From: Fibrobacteria bacterium
GTDB taxonomy: Bacteria > Fibrobacterota > Fibrobacteria > UBA11236 > JADFYW01
Direction of reading: 5' to 3'
Assembly: GCA_015232855.1 (NCBI GenBank)
Contig: JADFYW010000015.1
Span: 1-51,168, forward strand
Length of the DNA stretch: 51,168 nucleotides
The position numbers and the translations under genes were made by a program. Within the stretch, counting starts at the first letter, position 1; every line of letters begins with the position of its first letter. The notes beneath the pieces are model-generated. The model had not been told where the DNA came from, made no database searches, and was given only the letters and a program-made list of their open reading frames with translations. Below are positions 1-7,378 of the stretch, piece after piece.

Positions 1-173
1 GGTTTTCAATAATATTCAGCCAGAACATACATTACCTTTTTATACAATTTGGGGTGTTTTGTCAAAAAAAACTTGATGATCGAGTAAATAAGCAAGAAGA
101 TAAGCTTTTGATTTATTAATAAGAATTTCATCATTCATTGGGTCCCTATTTAATTTATTCATGAAGATCTCTA

Positions 174-983
174 ATGCATCAAAATACAAAGGACATTCTG
201 GAATTAATCAAAGCAGGAAAGTTGGAAACAACCGAAGGGGTTTCTTTGTTACAGGAAAAACCCTACGATGATATTGGTTGTGCCAAGCTTGATACCCACA
301 GAGAAAAACGCACAGGGTTTCCAGAAGTTATTTTCTGTAAAGGAAAGTCGGAAGAACAGATACAAAAAATAGCTGAACACTTTTCGAAGGTTTCAGGTTT
401 TGTAATGGCTACCAAAGCAGACGAAAAGGCTTATATAGCAGTCAAAGCAGTTTGCCCGGAAGCAATTTTTCACAAAGAAGCCCAAATCATAATATCCGGT
501 GTCCGGAAATATGAAAAGCCAGGCAATAGAATCTTAATTGCTTCAGCTGGAACTGCAGACATTCCCATAGCCGAAGAAGCTGCAGTAACTGCAGAGACCA
601 TGGGAAGTGAAGTAAAACGGCTCTATGACGCGGGGGTGGCTGGCGTACATCGACTCATTCACAACAAGGAAATGCTTAATGAAGCGGATGTGATTGTTGT
701 AGTGGCAGGGATGGAAGGCGCGCTCGCCTCTGTTGTTGGCGGTATGACTGACTCCCCGGTAATTGCCGTTCCCACTTCCGTGGGTTATGGCGCAAGCTTC
801 CAGGGGCTCTCAGCTTTACTCACTATGCTCAATAGCTGTGCTCCGGGAGTGGTTGTAGTGAATATCGATAATGGTTTTGGTGCGGGCTATTTTGCCAGTA
901 CGCTTAAGCTAACTCCCAGATTAAGGAACAAGTTCAGGCAAAAAAAAAGCGGCTCTCCTGGAGAAGAGAGCCGCCAACTTTAA
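174..983 (+). CDS. larB: LarB, nickel-pincer cofactor biosynthesis protein
   Basis: LarB carboxylates and hydrolyses nicotinic acid adenine dinucleotide in the first step of the nickel-pincer nucleotide cofactor of lactate racemase-type enzymes (family knowledge). The 269-aa product has the AIRC/PurE-like C-terminal domain: a glycine-rich TADIPIAEEA stretch near residue 127, then VGYGASFQGLSALLTMLNSC and a VVNIDNGFGAG motif near the end, all typical of LarB. The ATG at 174 gives the normal N-terminus (helical, about 60 residues before the conserved core). No strong ribosome site is visible. Family members are usually about 245-255 aa. The extra C-terminal tail is encoded by a hairpin that acts as a terminator for the opposite strand. 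No larC or larE lies in view. The nickel genes at 31-35.7 kb fit a nickel-using cell. The family assignment is secure. Confidence 0.9.
   Translation: MHQNTKDILELIKAGKLETTEGVSLLQEKPYDDIGCAKLDTHREKRTGFPEVIFCKGKSEEQIQKIAEHFSKVSGFVMATKADEKAYIAVKAVCPEAIFHKEAQIIISGVRKYEKPGNRILIASAGTADIPIAEEAAVTAETMGSEVKRLYDAGVAGVHRLIHNKEMLNEADVIVVVAGMEGALASVVGGMTDSPVIAVPTSVGYGASFQGLSALLTMLNSCAPGVVVVNIDNGFGAGYFASTLKLTPRLRNKFRQKKSGSPGEESRQL
941..974 (-). terminator. Rho-independent terminator on the minus strand, inside the larB 3' end
   Basis: A perfect 9-bp stem (949-957 with 966-974) and an 8-nt loop are followed, on the minus strand, by a run of eight T (941-948 read in reverse). It lies downstream of the minus-strand gene at 1109-1606 and after a first terminator at 1052-1081. 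It probably stops leftward transcription before it runs antisense through larB. The same DNA encodes the C-terminal residues of LarB. Confidence 0.75.
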
Positions 984-985
984 CA

Positions 986-1016
986 AAGGAAGGAGGAACT
1001 AATGGAGTCCTTCCTT
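986..1016. terminator. Hairpin just after larB
   Basis: A perfect 9-bp inverted repeat, AAGGAAGGA (986-994) with TCCTTCCTT (1008-1016), sits directly after the larB stop codon. It has no clear T-run on either strand. It may stabilise or end the larB transcript, or form part of a tandem-hairpin insulator between larB and the convergent gene. Confidence 0.4.
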
Positions 1017-1051
1017 CTCTATTGTACCATGATTAACTTCAGAAAGCAATA

Positions 1052-1081
1052 ACAAAAAACAAGGGAGCTTTTGCCCCCCTG
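1052..1081 (-). terminator. Rho-independent terminator for the gene at 1109-1606
   Basis: On the minus strand a 9-bp stem (1073-1081 with 1060-1068, two G-U pairs) and an AAAA loop are followed by six T. It begins 28 bases after the stop codon of the minus-strand coiled-coil gene, the expected position for its terminator. Confidence 0.8.
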
Positions 1082-1108
1082 TTTATCTTCAGCTATGAGA
1101 TATTTTTA

Positions 1109-1606
1109 TTACTTGCCGGTGCCAGCATCGTCGGGTTTTTCGCCATCACCTTTTTTCTCCTGAAGTTTTGCTTGATTTTCTTCAAACTCAGCTTTTCTTT
1201 CCTGGAGTCTTTTCTGGATTCTCTCACGTACTTTCTGAAGTTTTGCTTTTTCGCCTTCAGGTACGTCAGCAAGTGCCTGAATAGCTTCCTGAAGTTTTTC
1301 GCGAGCCTGGGTGCGTTTTTGTTCGATTGCAGCTGCGATTTCTTCTTCACTTGCGCCGTCTTTTTTCATTGCCTGAACTTGTTCCTTTATCTGGGATTTA
1401 GCTTCTTCAGCTTTAGCCAAAGCGGCCTTAACCTGTGCCTGAGTTTCTTCAGACATATTACCCATCATTTCCTGAATGCTTGCTTTTCTCTGTTCTTGAG
1501 TCAGGGCAGCTTCATCGCCAGGTCCTTGAGGGGCATCTGCGCTTTGAGACCATCCGGCTGTAGTAATAAGAGCTACTGCTGCTACGGTTGATAATAATTT
1601 GATCAT
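1109..1606 (-). CDS. Secreted alpha-helical coiled-coil protein, sigma-54 dependent
   Basis: The 165-aa product has a clear signal peptide (MIKLL, hydrophobic core, cleavage near residue 23) followed by a highly charged Lys/Glu/Gln/Ala-rich region predicted to be almost wholly helical. It contains an LTQEQR segment near residue 35, reminiscent of the LTxxQ motif of Spy/CpxP periplasmic chaperones, but the similarity is too thin for a firm family call. The start is the ATG at 1606, with AAAGGAG about 5 bases upstream. A strong GG-N10-GC promoter lies 60-75 bases upstream on the same strand, and a terminator follows the stop. The gene at 2521 encodes a shorter protein of the same style with the same promoter class. 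Function unknown; a periplasmic chaperone or stress protein is one possibility. Confidence 0.8.
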   Translation of the reverse strand: MIKLLSTVAAVALITTAGWSQSADAPQGPGDEAALTQEQRKASIQEMMGNMSEETQAQVKAALAKAEEAKSQIKEQVQAMKKDGASEEEIAAAIEQKRTQAREKLQEAIQALADVPEGEKAKLQKVRERIQKRLQERKAEFEENQAKLQEKKGDGEKPDDAGTGK

Positions 1607-1668
1607 TTTGTTCTCCTTTGTTTTGGTTTTGTGGTTAAGCTGTGAATGCTAACTGCTTGTATGGTAAA

Positions 1669-1683
1669 GCAAAGCTGGTGCCA
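1669..1683 (-). promoter_or_regulatory. Sigma-54 (RpoN) promoter, minus strand
   Basis: The minus strand reads TGGCAC-CAGCT-TTGC. This is an exact match to the -24/-12 consensus with GG and GC ten bases apart. Transcription would start about 12 bases further on, leaving a leader of roughly 50 nt before the ATG at 1606. Confidence 0.85.
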
Positions 1684-1992
1684 AAGTTTAAAACATAGAA
1701 ATCAGGTTAAAAACCCGCGTCTGCACTTGCTTTCCAACCATATTTTTGCGGTTAAATGCCGGCAATCTCAGATCACGCCCTAATCTAAATGACATAAACC
1801 CATTTGTAGTAGTAACTTACTAATAGAATGAGAAATTGCAGTCAATCACCATCAAAACATCAATTTGTGATTTAAGATATTATATTGTTTCAGCAAAATT
1901 TCAATATTTTTCTTCTAAAATCGTATATCGGTGTTTCTTGTTCAGTGTTTTTAATGTTAAAAATACCAATGTCTTTTTAATCATATTTGCAG

Positions 1993-2055
1993 TCTCCCCC
2001 TCGCCCTCTGTTCCCGAGCCTCCGGGAGAGGGGGATTAAGGGGGAGAGGGCAATT
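1993..2055. repeat. G-rich palindromic dispersed repeat, copy 1
   Basis: A purine-rich imperfect palindrome built from CTCCCCCTCGCCCTCTG on the left and GGGAGAGGGGGATTAAGGGG on the right. A closely related palindrome lies at 49219-49275. Both are intergenic and have no coding potential worth reporting. Confidence 0.7.
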
Positions 2056-2079
2056 AAGAGCAAAATGACCTCACCCACA

Positions 2080-2219
2080 AATGCTTAATTCAGCTATATA
2101 CCCAAAGGGCATAAGTTTCATTGAAGCAGTTGCTAACGCAATGCTTAATTCAGCTATATACCCAAGGGCATAAGTTTCATTGAAGCAGTTGCTAACGCAA
2201 TGCTTAATTCAGCTATATA
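2080..2219. repeat. Tandem direct repeat, unit about 60 bp, 2.3 copies
   Basis: The unit starts AATGCTTAATTCAGCTATAT, runs through CATAAGTTTCATTGAAGCAG and ends CTAACGC. The first copy (60 bp) and second (59 bp, one A lost) are otherwise near identical. The third stops after about 20 bp. The near identity points to a recent duplication. The array lies between the two divergent sigma-54 promoters. Confidence 0.9.
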
Positions 2220-2461
2220 TATAAGACAGCAATACGCTCTTAACCCCCAAAAGTCACGGCAAAATAACAACCGGTAATTGAGGTTTGGAAATACTGTAGT
2301 CAATCCACTACAGACTTTTATCTTTTTTAACTCACATATAATTAAAGACTTACAGAGCGACAGCATAATTACAAACAAATATGCAGTCATTTCACCGCAA
2401 TCCTTCTGTAAAATATCTGCATAAATACCGTCAAATACACTGAAATCAACAGATATAGGAG

Positions 2462-2477
2462 TGGCACTATATTTGCG
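2462..2477 (+). promoter_or_regulatory. Sigma-54 (RpoN) promoter of the kinase/activator operon
   Basis: The plus strand reads TGGCAC-TATAT-TTGC, an exact -24/-12 match with GG (2463-2464) and GC (2475-2476) ten bases apart. The predicted start is near 2488, about 33 bases before the ATG at 2521. The operon it opens ends with a sigma-54 activator gene, so feedback is likely. Confidence 0.85.
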
Positions 2478-2520
2478 TTATTTATTGAATAATTCGTTCA
2501 TTTAAAAAGAAGATAAAATT

Positions 2521-2913
2521 ATGCGACTTTTCACTTTGATACTTACCGTCCTGTTAATTCAATTCCTTTTTGCTCAGGAACCAAAAGGTCAATTAAAACA
2601 GACCTCTAAACCTGCCCCTGAAGTTAAATCAGCAGAAAATATTTTTAATGATATCATGCAGACCTTGCCTCAGGAAAAACAGTCAAAAATTAAAACTGCT
2701 GAACAACAAATGGAGACGCATAAAAATATGCAAGAAGATAGCAAAGAAGAATCTCAGGCTGCAAAACTGGAAGCACAAAACAAAAAACAAAAACATCTGA
2801 ACGGATTACCTGATAACATCAGAAAAAAAGTTGAAAAAGCAATAGAGAATATGGATGCCCGCATCCAGGAACGTAAAGGTCAGCTTAAGGAAATTAAGAA
2901 AAGAGAGGATTAA
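2521..2913 (+). CDS. Secreted alpha-helical coiled-coil protein, first gene of sigma-54 operon
   Basis: The 130-aa product has a short signal peptide (MRLFTLILTVLLIQFLFAQ). A charged Lys/Gln/Glu-rich helical region follows, with 'IQERKGQLKEIKKR' at the end, which resembles 'LQERKAEFEENQAKLQEKK' of the protein at 1109-1606. The two proteins share size class, secretion, helical composition and promoter class, so they are probably distant paralogues. The ATG at 2521 follows an AAGAAGA stretch. The next gene starts 51 bases later with no terminator between, so this gene probably heads the operon running to 9193. Function unknown. Confidence 0.75.
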   Translation: MRLFTLILTVLLIQFLFAQEPKGQLKQTSKPAPEVKSAENIFNDIMQTLPQEKQSKIKTAEQQMETHKNMQEDSKEESQAAKLEAQNKKQKHLNGLPDNIRKKVEKAIENMDARIQERKGQLKEIKKRED

Positions 2914-2918
2914 TTTTT

Positions 2919-2998
2919 AGCATCACAAAGGGTTTACAAATTTCAAAAAACAGAGGAGTAATTATGAGCATCACAAAAGGTTCACAGTTTTCAATAAT
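2919..2998 (+). repeat. Short direct repeat across a start codon
   Basis: A 32-base segment at 2919-2950 recurs at 2967-2998 with 26 of 32 positions equal (both begin AGCATCACAAA). The second copy forms codons 2-12 of the gene starting at 2964, which gives that protein an unusually long N-terminal leader before its signal peptide. Confidence 0.6.
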
Positions 2999-3686
2999 GA
3001 CAAAGTACCTTTTTTATATAATCATTTTACTTTTCACAAGCACCTATTCAGCAACCATTTCTGATGAAGCGTTCGGTTATTCAATAGATTTGCCGTCAAA
3101 TTGGATTCGGAATCAGGTGAATGATAGTCATCATGTATTTCTGGATACGAGTGCCACTTATGCTTCTATTATATGTATCAGGCAATTTCCTATTTCCCAG
3201 ACTGAATATGCCACACCAGATGAGTGGACCCGGATTAATTACATGGCCTATCTTATGGCGGTGAAGTTTTCAGAATACCCCTTTGGTACGGTTTTATATT
3301 TTGACTCCAGTTTAGTCAGAACGAAACAGGGAAACTGGGCTCCGGAAGCCTGGTCAATGTTGATACCGGTTGATTCCACTCCCCCCTATTCTGAGTTTAT
3401 GGTCATAACCTCAGCTGCAGGGAAAGGCTACGAAATCTATGCACTGGGAGATACTATTGATTTACACTCCAATATCGAAACCTATATCAACATCATAGAT
3501 GGGATAAAGCTAAGCCCAAAAGAAACCTCTGATATAAAAAAATTATATTTTAGAGACATTGCTGTTCAGTCAGCAGACCAAAATTTACCGGTTCTCTATT
3601 ATGATCTCAAAGGCAGGAGGGTCTCTATCAGGAACAAAAAACAATTGCCCCCCTTTAGCATAATTATCCCGACTTCAACATATTGA
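2964..3686 (+). CDS. Secreted protein with PsbP-like region and short sorting-type tail
   Basis: The start at 2964 is supported by GAGGAG five bases upstream. The hydrophobic signal core begins only at residue 12 (MTKYLFYIIILLF), because codons 2-12 come from a local duplication, so the ATG at 2997 is a possible internal start. The mature region opens with 'DEAFGYSIDLPSNW', a pattern seen in PsbP/DUF1795-like proteins, and continues as an about 150-residue alpha/beta domain. The end has 'LYYDLKGRRV', typical of C-terminal sorting or FlgD-like tails, but it is shorter than usual. The stop codon overlaps the TTG start of the next gene (TTGA). Function unknown; it acts outside the inner membrane as part of the sigma-54 operon. 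Confidence 0.7.
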   Translation: MSITKGSQFSIMTKYLFYIIILLFTSTYSATISDEAFGYSIDLPSNWIRNQVNDSHHVFLDTSATYASIICIRQFPISQTEYATPDEWTRINYMAYLMAVKFSEYPFGTVLYFDSSLVRTKQGNWAPEAWSMLIPVDSTPPYSEFMVITSAAGKGYEIYALGDTIDLHSNIETYINIIDGIKLSPKETSDIKKLYFRDIAVQSADQNLPVLYYDLKGRRVSIRNKKQLPPFSIIIPTSTY

Positions 3687-5314
3687 ATTTTATTCTGAAG
3701 CTATTATTAATATGCCTTTTACCCCTAATAGTGGTAAGAGCAACCGCTACAGATAAATCAACAATAATAAGCGTGAACTTTTCTCAAGGCTTAAATGCTC
3801 TTGAACAGGGAAAGGCTGACAGTGCTATCACGTTTTTTCTTTCTTCTTTTCAGGAATCGGTACCTCGGGAAAGCCTGTATTATTACATGGCTGAGGCCTT
3901 TATACAAAAATCAGTATATGATACAGCCCTGGCATTTAATTTTGGTACCCAAACCCAAAAGAAACAGGATCTCTACTATGACATATTGAAACAGAGATAT
4001 AAAATATACACTGCGCTTAAATTATATGAAGATGCACAGCAAATTAGAGATACGCTAAACTTTTATCTTGAAAATGTTACAATGATTGCGGAAGCTCCCC
4101 TTATAAACCGCTCCTGGTCTCCATACATCAGGTTAAAACTATCCAGTGGTTATTTTGATGAAAACCTGATAAGCCAGGAAATTTATCCCTTTGATTGGGA
4201 TATTGATTTTTCCAATAAAGATGAGCGAGGACCGGATAACAGCGTTTATATTCGCGCAGAATGGAAGCATAACATTTTTTCTGATAAGACTATTTTATTC
4301 GGTGGGAAAGTCAAAGCTTCGCAGGAATATGACAAAGAATACTTTGATCATGATTACAGTATGTTTGCCGGTATTGAAAACCTGCTGTTTAAAAACCTGT
4401 CTTTTACCTATACCTTTCTTTATGATCTTAAATCTGCCGATAGCAGGAGTCCCAACCACAGTTTTGACGCAAATTATTTTAAGATGGACGCAAAGTCTTT
4501 GTCTTTCGTTTCTTTGGGGTATAATGGCGAGAGAGGCAAACAACCCGAAGATATTTCTGACTTTTTCTGGCTCATGTATTTTTGGGATTGCTCAATAAAA
4601 AATGGAAGTGGACCTGGTTTTTCAGCAATCCTCTCCAGATTCAGTATAGAGCCTTATACCTATGAATATACCGCGACTCTTCTTTATGCTGATGATATTC
4701 AAAAAAGTCCGGAACCTACTTTTTTCACAGACAGCAACTATACCACTGAAGTGAACTACCAGGGCCTTGGTATCATGCGCAGAAACAATATTTCCGATTC
4801 GCTTTTAGCATATTCTAAAGAAATCCAACTACACTGGTCTCTCCCACAAGACTTTTATCAAGCTGAATTTGAACTTAATTATTCATTAAAGACTTTTTAC
4901 GGTGCTACAGCAGGTATCGGTATTAACGGCAGTTTCAAATACTTTCCCCGTGAATACTATATCCCTGAATCTGGTTCCTGGATGAATGATCCCGATCCCC
5001 TGGGGCAACCCTGGGTTATTTATAATAAGCAGGATGGCAAATATTATGGAGTAGAAAATAAAGAGTCAACAGACAATACACTACTTGCCAGCAAAATTAG
5101 AACATCACCTCTGGATAATTCAGTTAAACAACGTAGAGATCAAAGTGGAAAGCTCAGTTTTTTTGTTAAAAAACGGTTCTTAAAATTCGGGTATTTTTAC
5201 TTTTATAGCTTTATAGAAAAAAACTGGTCCAGCCTGGCAGATCAGGCCCCGATGGATCTGCCTGATTTGGATATGGGACTAGCCATCAGCTGGCAAAAAA
5301 CCTTTTTTTATTAA
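3683..5314 (+). CDS. Outer-membrane beta-barrel protein with N-terminal TPR region
   Basis: The TTG start at 3683 overlaps the previous stop (TTGA), so translation is coupled. The 543-aa product has a signal peptide (residues 1-22), then TPR-like helices (about 28-130, for example 'GLNALEQGKADSAITFF' and 'YEDAQQIRDTLNFYL'). About 390 residues rich in alternating aromatic/polar beta strands follow, ending in a strand with C-terminal phenylalanine and tyrosine (QKTFFY), as expected for an outer-membrane barrel. It is followed without a gap by the TPR lipoprotein gene at 5315. The context suggests an envelope assembly linked to the kinase and activator encoded downstream. No named family recognised. 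Confidence 0.75.
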   Translation: MNFILKLLLICLLPLIVVRATATDKSTIISVNFSQGLNALEQGKADSAITFFLSSFQESVPRESLYYYMAEAFIQKSVYDTALAFNFGTQTQKKQDLYYDILKQRYKIYTALKLYEDAQQIRDTLNFYLENVTMIAEAPLINRSWSPYIRLKLSSGYFDENLISQEIYPFDWDIDFSNKDERGPDNSVYIRAEWKHNIFSDKTILFGGKVKASQEYDKEYFDHDYSMFAGIENLLFKNLSFTYTFLYDLKSADSRSPNHSFDANYFKMDAKSLSFVSLGYNGERGKQPEDISDFFWLMYFWDCSIKNGSGPGFSAILSRFSIEPYTYEYTATLLYADDIQKSPEPTFFTDSNYTTEVNYQGLGIMRRNNISDSLLAYSKEIQLHWSLPQDFYQAEFELNYSLKTFYGATAGIGINGSFKYFPREYYIPESGSWMNDPDPLGQPWVIYNKQDGKYYGVENKESTDNTLLASKIRTSPLDNSVKQRRDQSGKLSFFVKKRFLKFGYFYFYSFIEKNWSSLADQAPMDLPDLDMGLAISWQKTFFY

Positions 5315-5995
5315 ATGATTAAAATTGTAACAACACAGACATTTTTACTTTGCCTGGGAGCCTGTTTATTCCTTTCGTTTTTTGGCTGTAATGGTAAAAC
5401 AGTTGAAAATGGCAATATATGCCTGGCTCTGGGTGACTACCCCCTGGCCATCAGTTTTTTTGAAACGCGTCTTAAAAAGGTACCTGAAGATTACAGTGCC
5501 CGTTTGGGGCTCGGCAAAGCTCTTCTCCAAAAAGCAGCGGACAAGGCAGATATGGAAGCCTGGTATTACGCACTTATCCAACTGGAAGCCTGCAGAACTA
5601 TCACTCCTTCTGATGAATTAAATCTCCTCCTCTGTGACGCATACAAAGAACAAGCCAGGTTGTTGCTGAATAGCAAGGACACCGTATCCGCTCTTGAATC
5701 GCTATCCCATGCTATTGAGCTTAACCGCAGAGACGTAGAACCGGTTAACCTTGCAGGCATTATTTATTACAATATGCGTGAAGTCACCAAAGCTGAGGCC
5801 CTTTTCCTCAAAGCAATAAACTTAGATAGTCTGCATCCAACAGCACTTTATAACCTTGGGATGATCTGTTGGCAGCAACAGGATGTTGCAGGAGCGAGAG
5901 ATTATTTACTGCGGGCCCTTAAAATTGTCCCGCAAGATGAAGATGTATTGTACTGGTTTGCCAGGGCAGAAAAACGAATAAGGGATAGACATTGA
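5315..5995 (+). CDS. TPR lipoprotein
   Basis: The ATG directly follows the preceding TAA. The 226-aa product has a lipoprotein signal peptide ending LSFFGC (Cys25). Four to five TPR motifs follow, including 'GDYPLAISFFETRLKKVP', 'DTVSALESLSHAIELNR', 'AEALFLKAINLDSLHPTALY' and 'GARDYLLRALKIVPQDEDV'. TPR lipoproteins act as scaffolds in envelope complexes. Its position between a TPR/barrel protein and a membrane kinase suggests that the three interact. The stop overlaps the TTG start of the kinase gene (TTGA). Confidence 0.85.
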   Translation: MIKIVTTQTFLLCLGACLFLSFFGCNGKTVENGNICLALGDYPLAISFFETRLKKVPEDYSARLGLGKALLQKAADKADMEAWYYALIQLEACRTITPSDELNLLLCDAYKEQARLLLNSKDTVSALESLSHAIELNRRDVEPVNLAGIIYYNMREVTKAEALFLKAINLDSLHPTALYNLGMICWQQQDVAGARDYLLRALKIVPQDEDVLYWFARAEKRIRDRH

Positions 5996-7359
5996 TTCCA
6001 CGACTCCCTAAAGGTTTTACCCACCCCATGGCCATAGGAGAAGGAAGCTTTTCCTCAGTTATTCGTGCTCGCCAGACATCTTTGGATCGATGGGTCGCTG
6101 TTAAAATTCTTAAAGAAAAAGACCCGGATAAGCGCAAAGAACAGTTACAAGAAGCTCGTGTACAGGCGGGAATCCAAAGTAATTGTGTACCTGAAGTGTT
6201 TGATGTATTTGAATGGCGAAAACAGATTTTCATAGTCATGCAATGGGTAAGAGGTGTTCGGCTCTCAACCCTCCTCAAAAAAGATTTAAGCCCTGAAGAG
6301 AGAAATTGGCTCACTGATAAGATTATTCATGCGGTTGCTGATATTCACCGGCATGGCTACGCACATCGGGACCTTAAGCCAGAGAATATTCTCATTTCTC
6401 CCAAAAAAGGCATCTTCCTTATAGATTTTGGCCTTTCAAAAAATATTGAAGACAATTTTGGTACGATGACCGAAGTTGTCAAAGGTACTCCTGCCTATAT
6501 GGCTCCGGAACTCTGGTCTGGCACAAAAAATGTCGATTATTTTCGTACTGATATTTTTGCTCTGGGTAAAATATTTAAATGGCTCTATCATACTCTGCCT
6601 CAGCCAGAAATACTGGATAATCTTGTCGCAGAAGATCCTGAAAATCGCCCGGGGAAAGGTCCTGAACTACTTTCTTTATGGTTACTTGCTTGTGGAGACT
6701 TGCCTCAGGCCGCCGCCTTAGAATATAGCAATGGTGAAATTTCTTCCCAGCGCCATTCTAAAAAGCTTTATAATGCTGCAGCCAAACTCATCCTTGCCCA
6801 TCGAATTGACGAAGCTTACTGGCTTCTGGTTGAGTGCCTGGAAGAAGATCCCAATAATGGTGAAGCTATTTCTCTTATGGAAACCCTGTCCGCCAAAAAG
6901 GAGAGTAACCAGAAACAGAAGTTGCTCATGCCGGTATACGCACTTATAGCCGTAGCGGTGATGGCATTCATTTATTTTTTTGGCCTCCAAAAAGGCAGAG
7001 AAACAAAACAGATTTCACTTTCCTATGCCGACAACAAAATCACCAAGGCCCTCTTACTCCCCACAACAGGTAACAAGTCATACATTAAACGTCTCATACC
7101 CCTGAAGTCAGCTAACCCCCAGACAAAATCGCTCTCTGCTACCCTGACTGCAGAATGTCCTTCTGGCGGCGTACTCGTTTTAAATGACCGTCACCTTAAT
7201 AAAAACGAACTTAAAACCGGCACCCAGGTACCCTATGGTTCCCATCTTTTGAAATGGATAGATGATGATGGTAATGTATTATGGCGCGAAAAAATCAGGC
7301 TACTTCCCTTTCAAACCAAAAGAATAAAACTTCCCGGATGGGCCGGAATTCAACCCTAA
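5992..7359 (+). CDS. Membrane-anchored Ser/Thr protein kinase
   Basis: This is a Hanks-type kinase of 455 aa with a complete catalytic set: glycine loop GEGSFSSV (16-23), VAVK lysine (about 38), HRDLKPEN (125-132), DFG (145-147) and GTPAYMAPE (165-173). A linker with TPR-like helices (about 255-300) leads to one transmembrane helix (about 311-332). A C-terminal domain of about 120 residues contains 'GGVLVLNDRHL' and 'YGSHLLKWIDDDG', resembling PEGA-type surface domains. The kinase would be cytoplasmic and the C-terminal domain periplasmic. TTG start overlapping the upstream stop. It is followed 19 bases later by an FHA-like/sigma-54 activator gene, the likely phosphorylation target because FHA domains bind phosphothreonine (inference). 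Confidence 0.92.
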   Translation: MIPRLPKGFTHPMAIGEGSFSSVIRARQTSLDRWVAVKILKEKDPDKRKEQLQEARVQAGIQSNCVPEVFDVFEWRKQIFIVMQWVRGVRLSTLLKKDLSPEERNWLTDKIIHAVADIHRHGYAHRDLKPENILISPKKGIFLIDFGLSKNIEDNFGTMTEVVKGTPAYMAPELWSGTKNVDYFRTDIFALGKIFKWLYHTLPQPEILDNLVAEDPENRPGKGPELLSLWLLACGDLPQAAALEYSNGEISSQRHSKKLYNAAAKLILAHRIDEAYWLLVECLEEDPNNGEAISLMETLSAKKESNQKQKLLMPVYALIAVAVMAFIYFFGLQKGRETKQISLSYADNKITKALLLPTTGNKSYIKRLIPLKSANPQTKSLSATLTAECPSGGVLVLNDRHLNKNELKTGTQVPYGSHLLKWIDDDGNVLWREKIRLLPFQTKRIKLPGWAGIQP

Positions 7360-7378
7360 ACATTTTTAATGGTATGTT

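Noticed and set aside
40-138. A 32-codon minus-strand frame (MNDEILINKSKAYLLAYLLD...) upstream of larB
   Set aside because: Short, no ribosome site and no recognisable family; the composition could arise by chance in A/T-rich DNA.
2080-2219. 60-bp tandem repeat as a CRISPR or iteron origin
   Set aside because: Only 2.3 copies, no spacers, no DnaA-type boxes or replication gene nearby.
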